Source of the DNA: Toxoplasma gondii ME49
Lineage: Eukaryota > Apicomplexa > Conoidasida > Eucoccidiorida > Sarcocystidae
Assembly: GCF_000006565.2 (NCBI RefSeq)
Contig: NC_031480.1
Span: forward strand, 6,911,652-6,975,651
Direction of reading: 5' to 3'
DNA: 64,000 nt
The notes beneath the pieces are model-generated. The model did no database searches. It was not told the DNA's origin and saw only the letters and a program-made list of their open reading frames with translations. The stretch's first letter is position 1; each line of letters starts with the position of its first letter. Positions 47,459 through 58,511 of the stretch are shown in pieces. Made by a program: the position numbers and the translations under genes.

Positions 47459-49025
47459 CTGGCGTCACGAGGTTCGCTGAATGTGTCAGAGGTATATGGG
47501 GTGCCTAGTTTGGGGATGGCTAATGCGTGTGGCTTGAGTATCTTCTGTGTACAACGGGTGGCCTTCTGGCGCAGCCGCCGCTGTGTGGCACGTAAATGAG
47601 GGTTGAAGTGGATACTGGATAACCAGCGAACGGGTTTGAAAATAGGAGGTTCGGGGTTCGTGCAAGCGGGGTTTCCGCGAGGTGGGAGGTCCAACGGTAT
47701 GGGGGACGCTGCAGGAGTGATTCGGAATGGCGGTTGTTGTGGAGGAAGCTACGTCATGCCGACCCTCCGTATGTGTGACTGTGTGTGCTTCTGTCTGGTT
47801 ATGGCGTTGTATGTTTCGTTCTCTCGGATGTGCTTCAAGACGAGAGTGTCGGCGGTGGAGAAAAGGGTGTAGGTAGAGGCAAGAGGTGTTTTGCCTCATT
47901 GTGTCAGATGTCATGGCGTGGTGTCTGTGACAGAACGAAGACGTAGGCCTTGCCGTTACGCAGTGCAATGATGTAGCGTCTTTTGAGTATGTGATGCTGT
48001 GGAGCATGCCGGAGCTCTGCCGGGTCGGCGCCGTGAATACAGAGTTGGTGGATGATCCTCAATATGGAGTGGGCTGCAGCCCCTGACTAGCGCCGGGAAC
48101 ACTACAGTCGCAGAATGGCTGTTTAGAATTCGAGTATGTGAGTGTCCCTGTGCGAGGGTGCCAGCGGCTATCGCGTGTGTAGTATGCGCTGCCGCCGCCG
48201 CCATCTGCGGTCTCAGGAGGTTGTCGAGCATTGGGTGTAGGTGGAAGTGTACCAGCAACTCGTTGCGGGCGTCTGCGATGGCACAGCGCAGATGCGTCCA
48301 GAGAAGGGCAGAAGCGACAGGACGGATGCGGCTGCAGGGGATGAGTGAGGGGGACAGTCGGTTGTGATGCGGGTGCTGGCGTTACGAGGTTCGCTGAATG
48401 TGTCAGAGGTATGTGGGATGCTTAGTTTGGGGATGACAAATGAGTGTGGGATGAAAAGTTCGTTCGTCCAATATTTGGCTTTCTGCCGCAGTGGGTAGGT
48501 GGCAGGTAGATGGTGGCTGAAGTGGGTAACCAGTGAATGGGTCCCGAATCGAGCGAGTTAGGGTATGCGCAAGCAGGCACCGTCGCCAGGATCGAGGTCC
48601 CGCGGTATTGGAGACGCTGCAAGTGTGAGTTGAGTCGCCTTTTGTTCTGCACGCAGCTAAGGGATGGTGGCCGTCTCGGTCCGCCAGGACATGTCTGTTA
48701 CTAGGTCTCATATTTTCAGCGGTACACCCAGCAGCACCGGGCAAATCCTGTGTTTTCTTTCCGTGGCTGCCGACGTGCTGGATGCAGTCGCAGATGTTTC
48801 CTCGTCTGATTGACGTCTTGCTCGATCTTGCGATATAGCTTCCTCGTCAATAGTCGGGCGTGTTGCTGATGTGTGCATTTGCGTCGGATAGCCGTTGTTA
48901 GCACTGGCCTCTATGTAATTTGCTAGTAGTATTATGTGCTAAATGAAGGGTGTACAGCAGTGACCGCCCACGTTAGTATTGTTTCAGCCGGTTGCTGTCA
49001 CTGGCATAGGCATTTGTTTTTCGCA
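45666..49025 (+). repeat. Array unit 21 with class II cluster F
   Basis: 3360 bases. Front is three-copy block copy 3; back (48437 on) is the partner of 42732 on. Confidence 0.82.
46680..48960 (+). repeat. Class II cluster F
   Basis: Two sub-units with landmarks near 47283 and 48200 (917 apart). First sub-unit is cluster D type, second is cluster E type, and the closing segment is cluster D type again. Confidence 0.82.
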
Positions 49026-50574
49026 GATCGACGCTCACGGAGTTTTCGTTGCTTGTGATTTTCCCACCGGGGCCTGTCGCGGTGTGCGCGACACAAGGTG
49101 CATCGATGCTTCTGTCGGTCCTCCCTTCTGAAGCGTCCACCGGTGCGACGTCGTAGCGTTGTGACTGGTCTGTCGAGGGGTGTGTCTGGCGGTCCCTGCC
49201 GGTAACGATGGATCTTAGGACTGTGTTTACCGGTCGGGGTGCAGTGCGTCTGAGGTGGATAACGTAGAGTCGGCCACCGGGGCAGGTGGTTGCATGTGAT
49301 GAGAATATTGTTTCTCGGAGAGCTAGAGGCGGGTGGAGCGTGTCAGGCACGCGTTCTATTGTTGAGACACATGGGTGTATGAAGGCACTGGAGACGCAGG
49401 GTATTGCCCGTGCATCGAGATTTACTTCATGTCGACTGACGGGATTAGGCTGCCGAGGCGATTCTTGGCTTTTACGGAGGCAGCGGGAGACCTCTGCAAA
49501 ACCGGTAGTCGTGGCGATCATTGTGGTGCTTGAGCGGTGGCGAGCACGAGAATGTCAACGCCCACCCGCCGCGGTAGCTACTCGCGGTTACGCTTTACTT
49601 CGCGTCCTCTCTCGCTGGTCAAGTTCCAGCACGCTCATAGTTTTCTCTGGTGCGTGTTGTATTGGAGCGTGAGGACTGTGCAGAGCTACAGTGATGCCGG
49701 CGGAGACGCGTTGGTGTAGACCGCGTCTGGCTTTCAGTCTCACGCCTGAGTTTCTGGTGCGCCATGTGCAGTCAGCGGGAGTGTCGATCGTGAGGGAGAG
49801 CACATGGTAATAGCTTCTGGCCGCGGGAAATACCGTGTTGCCGTCGATTGCTGACGTGGACGACGATCCGGTGCCGACTGTCTCAGCAAGAGGCAGTACG
49901 GGTGGTGCACCATCGTAGAACGCGACCCCGTGTATGAAACAGCTTGCATAGAGAAACTGGCATCGAGTGGGTGACGGCCTGGCCGATGGTGGGACTAAAC
50001 GAACGTGGACCAAACCGCTCTACCTGTGACGCATTGGAACTAACGGGAAAATGAACTGCAACATTTCGCGCGGCTCACCAGATATTTGTTGAAACCGCAG
50101 GTACCATATGTCCAACCACGATCCACCGCACCCTTCTCGTAGCAGGAGCGCGGCATTCATAAAGTATCAGAAGGTGAGCGAACTGCGCTGTCTGCGCGAT
50201 GAAGGGACCAACTCAGTACTGGAACGTGATGGTCAGTGGCTTGTTGAGGTACCCATCTTGTAGACGTGAACACTAGGATAACAAAGCATAGCATGAATCA
50301 GTGATTCTCGTGACCACGAACGTGCAACAAGAGCAGGGTTTATGATGTCAGCGCAAGGCCCGCGCATTTGCTCACAGGCACCGTAGCGTAGTCGGCAACA
50401 GTAGATGTCGTCGGTTGTCACCCCTCGCGTCCGAGTTGACTGACATGTAATGCTTGGGCGTGTGTCCAGTGCTCCACCAGTATCAAATACTACACAGGAG
50501 ACCGGGTATAATTGTGGCGCGACGTAGAGTCGCTTCCTGTGTGTATGTTCCTACTGACGAATGGGACCCGCATG
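49026..50574 (+). repeat. Array unit 22 (gamma module)
   Basis: Starts as a copy of the 43321 unit but switches at about 49282 (CCACCGTGG to CCACCGGGG) to a different unit body. The module (49890-50140) is gamma type (GGACCAAACCGCTCTACCTG, CGGCTCACCAG). Confidence 0.78.
50202..50505 (+). repeat. Copy of 53375-53678
   Basis: 304 bases (boxes F-G) at a constant offset of 3173, nearly identical, about two units apart. Confidence 0.9.
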
Positions 50575-52088
50575 CGTATATTGACTCTTGAAACGTATGT
50601 TTGAATGCAGTATGTTCCTCTGGCGCCGCTGCGACGCTTTCGACATGAGCGATGCCGAGACCCGATAATCGCGCCGGTTCTCCTTGATGAAGCGTCTACT
50701 GATGAGACGTCGTATGGTCGTGACTGGTCTGGCAAGGGATCTGTCTCGCTGTCCCCGCCGATAACGATTGGTCGTGTTGTTGCGTGTGGCAGTCGTGGTA
50801 CAGTACTTGTGCAGTTAGATATCACGGAGAGACGCCGACCGTGGCTAATGCTTGCATTTCGTCTTACGATAGTTTATTCTTGGAGACCTGGAGGAAGTGG
50901 GAGCGTGTCAGGCATGCTCCGTATGGTTGAGAGACACGTGAGTAGTTAAAGCAAGCGAAGGCGCGTGGATTTTTGTCCATTCCTGTCGAGTCGTCCCGCG
51001 CAGCACTGCCGTCGCCTGACATGCTTCCTCGATAATGACGATTAATGCCATTCCTGCTAAGGTTGTAGGCGACCGCCGAAGGGCCGCACACACCATGGAA
51101 ATAGGTGTGGCGGAGGAGGGATGGATCGGTTGAGGATGTTCACATCCGAGCTGTCGGAGACGATTCTCTTGGCTCTTGACGGCCTCGCTGGAGCGTCCAG
51201 TACGTCCGCGTTCATGCGTTGTCGTTTCTTGTGCTGGATTGCAGCTGCAGTACTGGGGACGGGAGACTCATTGATGTAATCCACGTCTGCCCCCCCGATC
51301 TCACGTATGTTCCGACGCGTTGTGCGCAAGCGGAGGGCATGGCGATTGCGGGGGAGCGAAGATGGCAGTGGCCTCTGGACACCCAGAAGGAAATGTGTTT
51401 GATGCCGGTGTCGCCGGGGCTATTCCAAGTGCTGGGGGATTCATCCCGCTAGTAGCCGAGCAGAAGGGTTCGATTCGTGGATCGTGTTCCTTCTCGAGCC
51501 GCTGCAGGCAATGCCTCGCTGTGGTCGACTGTTGATTTCGATGACTTTGTCTTCTGGCACGTTTCCAGAAACAACGCGTAGGGATGGTGCTGTCTCACTG
51601 CGCGTGACCTCTTATTGGTCGCATGTTGTCTCACGAAATGGCTGACGAGGGGGCGCAGTCGTATAGGAAGATGTCAATAGCGAACTAGGAAGCCGCACGA
51701 CTCTGCGTCTCATCGCCTAGGACTTGGTGGACGTGAACTGGTTGGCAGGGCTGCGCAGCACGTGGGCACAAAAGAGGGTGGGACCTGGCCAGCAACTTTC
51801 CGTCACATAGTCCCGGTTGTTGCGGTGCCATAATTATGCAGTATAAGGAGGTGAGCAAACTGCGGAGTGTGTGAGCTGAAGTTACCAACTCAGTACTGGA
51901 ACGTGATGGTCAGTGGTCTGTTTGCGTACGCATCATGTAAACGTGATCGGTAAGAGCGTGGGCGTGTGTCCAGTGCCCCACCAATTCGATGTGCTTTCCA
52001 TAATGTTGATTAATTGCTGGCACGGTGCGGAGTCGTTTCACGTGTATATTCATACTGACATCTGGCGGAACTGGAGGCAGCATGCGTA
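50575..52088 (+). repeat. Array unit 23 (alpha module)
   Basis: Box A replaced as in unit 8. 51162-51828 recurs at 52658-53324 and, in part, at 54790-55256. Confidence 0.8.
51162..51828 (+). repeat. Three-copy alpha block, copy 1
   Basis: 667 bases that look identical in 52658-53324 (offset 1496). 51370-51834 recurs at 54790-55254 (offset 3420) with a few changes. Spans box D, box E and the alpha module. Confidence 0.93.
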
Positions 52089-53749
52089 GATCGACACAGC
52101 GGTACTTTTCCCCCTGGCGTTCGCGGTCTGGGAACTGTCAAGATGTCTACCACGCGATATGCGTCGATAGTGGCGTCGATCCCTCCTGCTAGACCGTCCA
52201 CCAGTGCGACGTCATCTATGGTCGTCGCTGTTCTCTCGGGGGGGTTTGTCTCGCGGTCCCGACGGTAACGCTTGGTGGTGGGTCTGCGTGCGGCAGGCGG
52301 GGTGGAATGTTTGTGAGGCTCGATGCCACGTAGAATTGTCGACCGTGGCTAACGCTTGCTTGTGGTTTGAGGACTCTTGCTTTTGGAGACCTAGAGGCGG
52401 TGGGAGCGTGTCACGCACGTTCCTAATGGTTGTGACACGTGGAGGGCTGGAGGCGCTTGAAGCACATGGCGTTACTCGCTCATCTGGACTTGTCTCCCCA
52501 TGCATTTCCATTGCCTGATAGGACTAGGTAGCCTTGGCGATTTTTGGCGTCACCGGACAGGCTGTAGGCGATCCCATAAAAGCCAGGAACTCGCGGGTCA
52601 GTGTGGTGAAAGAGGGATGGATCGGTTGAGGATGCCCAGCTCCACCCTCCCGGCAGCGATTCTCTTGGCTCTTGACGGCCTCGCTGGAGCGTCCAGTACG
52701 TCCGCGTTCATGCGTTGTCGTTTCTTGTGCTGGATTGCAGCTGCAGTACTGGGGACGGGAGACTCATTGATGTAATCCACGTCTGCCCCCCCGATCTCAC
52801 GTATGTTCCGACGCGTTGTGCGCAAGCGGAGGGCATGGCGATTGCGGGGGAGCGAAGATGGCAGTGGCCTCTGGACACCCAGAAGGAAATGTGTTTGATG
52901 CCGGTGTCGCCGGGGCTATTCCAAGTGCTGGGGGATTCATCCCGCTAGTAGCCGAGCAGAAGGGTTCGATTCGTGGATCGTGTTCCTTCTCGAGCCGCTG
53001 CAGGCAATGCCTCGCTGTGGTCGACTGTTGATTTCGATGACTTTGTCTTCTGGCACGTTTCCAGAAACAACGCGTAGGGATGGTGCTGTCTCACTGCGCG
53101 TGACCTCTTATTGGTCGCATGTTGTCTCACGAAATGGCTGACGAGGGGGCGCAGTCGTATAGGAAGATGTCAATAGCGAACTAGGAAGCCGCACGACTCT
53201 GCGTCTCATCGCCTAGGACTTGGTGGACGTGAACTGGTTGGCAGGGCTGCGCAGCACGTGGGCACAAAAGAGGGTGGGACCTGGCCAGCAACTTTCCGTC
53301 ACATAGTCCCGGTTGTTGCGGTGTCACAACTATGCAGTATGAGAAGGTGAGCAAACTGTGGAGTGTGTGAGCTGAAGGGACCAACTCAGTACTGGAACGT
53401 GATGGTCAGTGGCTTGTTGAGGTACCCATCTTGTAGACGTGAACACTAGGATAACAAAGCATAGCATGAATCAGTGATTCTCGTGACCACGAACGTGCAA
53501 CAAGAGCAGGGTTTATGATGTCAGCGCAAGGCCCGCGCGTTTGCTCACAGGCACCGTAGCGTAGTCGGCAACAGTAGATGTCGTCGGTTGTCACCCCTCG
53601 CGTCCGAGTTGAATGGCATGTAATGCTTGGGCGTGTGTCCAGTGCTCCACCAGTATCAAATACTACACAGGAGACCGGTTATAGTAGTCGCGTGGCGTAA
53701 CGCCGCTTAACGTGGATGCTGGCTTTGACTTGTTGAGACAGCATTCATA
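52089..53749 (+). repeat. Array unit 24 (alpha module)
   Basis: 1661 bases. Its front, starting upstream at 51805 and running to 52657, recurs at 55277-56134 (offset 3476-3477). Confidence 0.85.
52658..53324 (+). repeat. Three-copy alpha block, copy 2
   Basis: Joins directly to unlike sequence at 52657/52658 inside the box C-D stretch, a clean breakpoint also visible at 56134. Confidence 0.93.
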
Positions 53750-54109
53750 GATCGACACGGCGGAGCTCTGCGTTGTCTGTCGTGCTTGCACTGGCCTCTG
53801 CCGCGATATCTTCGACACGATGCGTATCGGTTCTCGTGTCAGTCCTTCCTGCTGAAGCGCCCACCAGCATGACGTCCCATGCTCGTCACTGGTGTGGCGC
53901 GGAGTCTGTCTCGGGGTCCCCGCCAGTAACGAATGGTCGTAGGCCTGTGTGCGGCTGGGGGGATGCAGTACATGTGAGGTTGGATATTACCTAGAGTTCT
54001 CGAACGTGTCGAATGGTTGCGTATGATATGGGAAAACTTAATCTCGGACACCTGGAGGCAGTGGGAGCATGTCTTGCGCACTCGTGATAGTTGTGCGACG
54101 TGTAGGGTG

Positions 54110-54368
54110 CTTCCGGAAGTTTCTTGGAAACTAATAGTTGCTGTGCTTTGATATATAAACTCAATGGAAATAACGACATTCTCCTGAATGTAGAAGCGAT
54201 TTCATCTAGCTAAGTTCTTTTCATTCACACAAAAAGAAGATGTCAAGTACTACAACACAGATATCTGCTGCTGGAAGCTCTGCTTTGATGGCTACTGGCT
54301 CCTGTGGTAAGGTTACGGCTGCATCTACACTGTTCCTTTCAAAACCGAAACCTGCATTTGAATCATAT
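54110..54368 (+). other. AT-richer insertion interrupting unit 25
   Basis: Array sequence stops just after box C (GTGCGACGTG near 54100) and resumes near 54369 (TGGTGTTATTCAATCATCGG, then GTTGTCTCGCGATGC as in other units). The intervening 250 or so bases have a visibly lower G+C, runs such as GATATATAAACTC, and no counterpart elsewhere in the window. A pyrimidine-rich stretch (GTTCTTTTCATTCACAC, 54214-54230) followed by AAAAAGAAG sits just before an ATG, which would suit a splice-acceptor-like 5' gene end. No inverted repeats or target-site duplication that I can see. Confidence 0.7.
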
Positions 54369-54419
54369 GGTGTTATTCAATCATCGGTAGTTGTCTCGCG
54401 ATGCACTGCCACTGCCTGA
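54240..54419 (+). pseudogene. 59-codon frame: 5' end of an unrelated gene fused to array sequence
   Basis: ATG at 54240, stop TGA at 54417. About the first 43 residues come from the inserted DNA: MSSTTTQISAAGSSALMATG, then a stretch with SCGKVTAAS and LFLSKPKPAF. This is Ser/Thr/Ala-rich and ordinary-looking for a protein N-terminus. The last 16 or so residues are array sequence, so the frame ends by chance. Codon choice is T- and A-ending, unlike the G/C-rich array. I do not recognise the protein. It could be a gene fragment captured by recombination or repair, or a piece of a mobile element. Confidence 0.45.
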
Positions 54420-55256
54420 GAGGCCTATGTAGCCTTAGCGATTCTTGGCGTTCACCGAAAGCTGGTACGGCACCCCAGAAACGACAAGGACCCGGGGATC
54501 AGCTTTGTTGATGGGGGATGGCAAGCGTGAAAATGGCCACATCCACCCGCTTCGGCAGCTACTCACGGTTGCTCGCTACATCAGTCCGCCTCTAACTTGT
54601 CAAATACCTGCGACCTGATGCGTTTCTGTGATGCTTCATGAGTGGGCCGAGGAGGAATTCAGCGTCGCATTACAGGCTACGGAAACGCGTTGTTGCACAC
54701 CGCGCCTGGTCTCAGAGCACACGCCTGAGACCTGGTATTTTGTCTGCAACCGGCGCAATTGGCCAATGTGGGGTGACGAAGCCGGCAGTGGACTCTGGAC
54801 ACCCAGAAGGAAATGTGTTTGATGCCGGTGTCGTCGGTGCTATTCCAAGTGCTGGGGGATTCATCCCGCTAGTAACCGAGCAGAAGGGTTCGATTCGTGG
54901 ATCGTGTTCCTTCTCGAGCCGCTGCAGGCAATGCCTCGCTGTGGTCGACTGTTGATTTCGATGACTTTGTCTTCTGGCACGTTTCCAGAAACAACGCGTA
55001 GGGATGGTGCTGTCTCACTGCGCGTGACCTCTTATTGGTCGCATGTTGTCTCACGAAATGGCTGACGAGAAGGCGCAGTCGTATAGGAAGATGTCAATAG
55101 CGAACTAGGAAGCCGCACGACTCTGCGTCTCATCGCCTAGGACTTGGTGGACGTGAACTGGTTGGCAGGGCTGCGCAGCACGTGGGCACAAAAGAGGGTG
55201 GGACCTGGCCAGCAACTTTCCGTCACATAGTCCCGGTTGTTGCGGTGCCATAATAA

Positions 55257-55276
55257 NNNNNNNNNNNNNNNNNNNN
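55257..55276. other. Assembly gap (20 N) with repeated flanks
   Basis: The last 30 or so bases before the gap (CACATAGTCCCGG to GTGCCATAA) are repeated straight after it with two extra bases in short runs. This is what two overlapping contig ends look like when left unmerged. The true gap is probably zero or negative. Confidence 0.97.
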
Positions 55277-56134
55277 CACATAGTCCCCGGTTGTTGTGCG
55301 GTGCCATAATTATGCAGTATAAGGAGGTGAGCAAACTGCGGAGTGTGTGAGCTGAAGTTACCAACTCAGTACTGGAACGTGATGGTCAGTGGTCTGTTTG
55401 CGTACGCATCATGTAAACGTGATCGGTAAGAGCGTGGGCGTGTGTCCAGTGCCCCCACCAATTCGATGTGCTTTCCATAATGTTGATTAATTGCTGGCAC
55501 GGTGCGGAGTCGTTTCACGTGTATATTCATACTGACATCTGGCGGAACTGGAGGCAGCATGCGTAGATCGACACAGCGGTACTTTTCCCCCTGGCGTTCG
55601 CGGTCTGGGAACTGTCAAGATGTCTACCACGCGATATGCGTCGATAGTGGCGTCGATCCCTCCTGCTAGACCGTCCACCAGTGCGACGTCATCTATGGTC
55701 GTCGCTGTTCTCTCGGGGGGGTTTGTCTCGCGGTCCCGACGGTAACGCTTGGTGGTGGGTCTGCGTGCGGCAGGCGGGGTGGAATGTTTGTGAGGCTCGA
55801 TGCCACGTAGAATTGTCGACCGTGGCTAACGCTTGCTTGTGGTTTGAGGACTCTTGCTTTTGGAGACCTAGAGGCGGTGGGAGCGTGTCACGCACGTTCC
55901 TAATGGTTGTGACACGTGGAGGGCTGGAGGCGCTTGAAGCACATGGCGTTACTCGCTCATCTGGACTTGTCTCCCCATGCATTTCCATTGCCTGATAGGA
56001 CTAGGTAGCCTTGGCGATTTTTGGCGTCACCGGACAGGCTGTAGGCGATCCCATAAAAGCCAGGAACTCGCGGGTCAGTGTGGTGAAAGAGGGATGGATC
56101 GGTTGAGGATGCCCAGCTCCACCCTCCCGGCAGC
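55277..56134 (+). repeat. Copy of 51805-52657
   Basis: Offset 3472-3477; small length differences fall in homopolymers close to the gap and at 55451-55455 (CCCCC against CCCC). Ends at CGGCAGC, where 52658 continues with the alpha block and 56135 with a different sequence. Confidence 0.92.
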
Positions 56135-57270
56135 TGGACAGGGTTTCTCGCTACAACGGTTCCTCTTTACTTTGTCGAGCGCATGCACGGTCAGGGGTTT
56201 GTGTGACCTGTGTCGAACTGGAGGATTGTGACTATTTATAGTCGATTTACTGCGGACAGAGAGGCGTCGTTGTAAACTGTGTTTACCCTTCGACCTCACA
56301 CCTGACTATCTGGAGCGTTGTGTACAATCGACGAGGACTGGCAATTTAGGGAGAGCAGGTGGTTCTGGCTTCAGGACTGCCAGAAGGGCACGTGATGCAT
56401 AACAGTATCGACGGCTCGGTCACCAGTGCTCCTGTATCCAATCCGCGTTTGGCTGGGGTTAATTGCCTCAATCTGGATCACGTTGCCCTGTCGGGACGCC
56501 GCAAGGAATCCCTTGTTCTTGTCGAATGCTCACAGGGACGCCTTTGTGGTTGGGTTCGTCTCCAGCAACAACTAGTATGGATGGTGTATTGGTGCACGAG
56601 ATTTCGGATTTGTAGTGGCCTGCTGGCGGCGGATAATTATCAAGAGGGTGCAGGTGTGGCGGGGGGTGCGACTAACTGGACATGGAACAGAGCGCTCTAC
56701 CTGCAAAGAATAGTGAATATCGGGGTTGAAGTGTACTTTTTGGCACGGCTCGACAGGTGCTCGGAGACATGGCGTATACCATATGCCCAACAACGTTCTA
56801 ATGTGTCGGCTTCGTTCTGTCGGTGCCCCCATCCTCCAGAACAGGACGGTATGCAAACTCAGGCTGCTATCGCACTGAAATGAATGACCAACTCGATACT
56901 GGGAGGTTAAGCCAGCTCCGGGCTTGCTCGAATCATGTTGACGTCAACTTCAACAGTAGTATAGCCGGAGATAGCAAGAATCAGTTTTTCCGTGGTCAAT
57001 AACGTGCCACTCGAGCAGCACCACTTATAATGTCCGCTTAGTGGCCACTCATCACCTCACCTACACAGTGGCGGAGTCGTCAATAGTCAGATGTCTGCCG
57101 GCTGTCATCGATTGTCGCCCGTCGCCTCCCTGATGTTGACAAACAGTGTTATATTGGGCATGTGCCAGTGATCCACCATTATCAAGTGCTTTAAAATGGT
57201 GGGTACAATGATGGCATGACGTAGCGTTTCACGGGTTTGTACGTATTGGCGTGTGAGAGCAGCGTGTGTT
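55566..57270 (+). repeat. Array unit 26 (gamma module)
   Basis: 1705 bases. After 56134 it resembles 62830-63030 of unit 30 (GCTACAACGGTTCCTCTTTAC, CTATTTATAGT, GGACAGAGAGGCGTCG). Gamma module about 56575-56860. Confidence 0.82.
56359..56883 (+). pseudogene. 174-codon open remnant, box D through gamma module
   Basis: The most protein-like frame I found. It enters at box D (ASGLPEGHVMHNS), passes an array-wide phrase (VALSGRRKES), continues through box E (VRLQQQLV) and the gamma module (NWTWNRALYLQR, VEVYFLARLD, IPYAQQRS) and stops just before box G. Other units have the D-to-E part in the same phase with stops. No signal peptide or membrane segment and no family I know. It is either the least damaged copy of the ancestral gene's 3' part or a lucky frame. 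Confidence 0.4.
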
Positions 57271-57734
57271 GATCGACACATCGGATCATCTTGTTGTCTG
57301 CCGTATTCGACGCGACATCTGTCGCGATGTGTACCACAACAAGGGTAGCGATACTTGCGTAGGTACTCCCTGCTGACGTGTAAACCAGCGCGACGTTCTC
57401 GAGTTGTGACTGCTCAGCGGAGGAGCCTCTCCCTGTGTTCCCGCCGGTAACTATTGAGGCTTATGGAGGTCGTGATGAGGTCCTTGTGAGGCTGGTTATC
57501 ACGTAGGGTTGTCGAAGTGGAGAATTATTGCCTCTTATGAGAGCATTTCTCTTGCAGATTTAGATGTAGTCGGACCGTGTTACGAACGTCCCTAATGGTT
57601 GTTCTTCGTGGGCAGGTGCATGCACTGGAAGCAAAACATCCGGCTCATCGAGAGTTGTCTCGCGATGAGTTGCCCTTGCCTAACAGGATCAGGCAGTCGT
57701 AGCGTTTTTTTTGCGTTAACCTAAAGCTGGTAAG

Positions 57735-58080
57735 AGACCCCAGGGTGTTGAGACCCACACCGTCACTGATGCTTGTCTCGATTCCTTACTAGGCGTACTC
57801 GCTAGCTTGTGCGGTACATGTGGCTTCGTGTGTGTTGCTTCCATGTGCTGGACTGTGGTACAGCAATATTTCAGAGTTGCAGTGATGCCGACGAATGCGC
57901 GTTGTGATAGTCCGCGTCTGGCCCGCAACCTCACACCTGAGTTCTGGTGCAGTGTGTCCAAGTGGTGGGGATGGTGAATGTGGCCGGAGTAGCTAATAGT
58001 GGCGTCTGGTCGCCCAGAATTGAATGTTTTGCATGACGGCTACGTCGGGTCGGTTGCAGTTGATAGTTTCTTATTTGGCA
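57735..58080 (+). repeat. One-unit duplication, copy 1 (box C-D)
   Basis: 346 bases match 59431-59776 at an offset of 1696. The copies separate at the entry to the delta and epsilon modules, just as in 26727/28412. Confidence 0.92.
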
Positions 58081-58217
58081 TGGTGAGCCACTGGAGCGGT
58101 CTGGGTTTGAAAAGGACATTGCCTGGTCCGGTTGCCTTGACTAATCCCGTGGTGGCCTCTACTTTCAAGGTGGAGTGCTCTGCGCTGCTGTGGTTCGTTT
58201 TCAGTTGCTCGACGTAG
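57999..58217 (+). pseudogene. 72-codon open remnant, box D into delta module
   Basis: In the same phase as 26555-26839 and 56359-56883: SGRPELNVLHDG, then YVGSVAVDSFLFG. The corresponding first part of 26555-26839 reads LGRPEENMHDGFVGLVARD. The shared phase across two diverged units supports a + strand origin. Confidence 0.35.
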
Positions 58218-58511
58218 GGATGCGGTAGCGTGGTGGTATGAGAAGCAGTATCTGGTGGGTTCTGCCTTGTACTGATGAATGGGGGATGAAACGGAGGGGT
58301 CGCGTCCGAGCTTGTCACAAGCCCAAAGATGCAACACGTCGCATCGTCATGCCATCTATTTTCTAGCACTTCGGGCGAGTAAAGTGAATGGAAGCCGAAC
58401 GCAGCCAATCGGGGAATGGGAGTGGACGGATGGGCAAACAACACTACGCTGTATCGTTCTCGCTCTAATGGCATCAATTCGGCAGTATGAGTTTGTACGG
58501 AATCCGTATTC

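Larger units (their letters stand above)
53750..55565 (+). repeat. Array unit 25, interrupted (alpha module)
   Basis: Longest class I unit (1816 bases) because it carries an insertion at about 54110-54368 and a gap with repeated flanks at 55257-55276. Removing both brings it close to the usual length. Confidence 0.78.
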
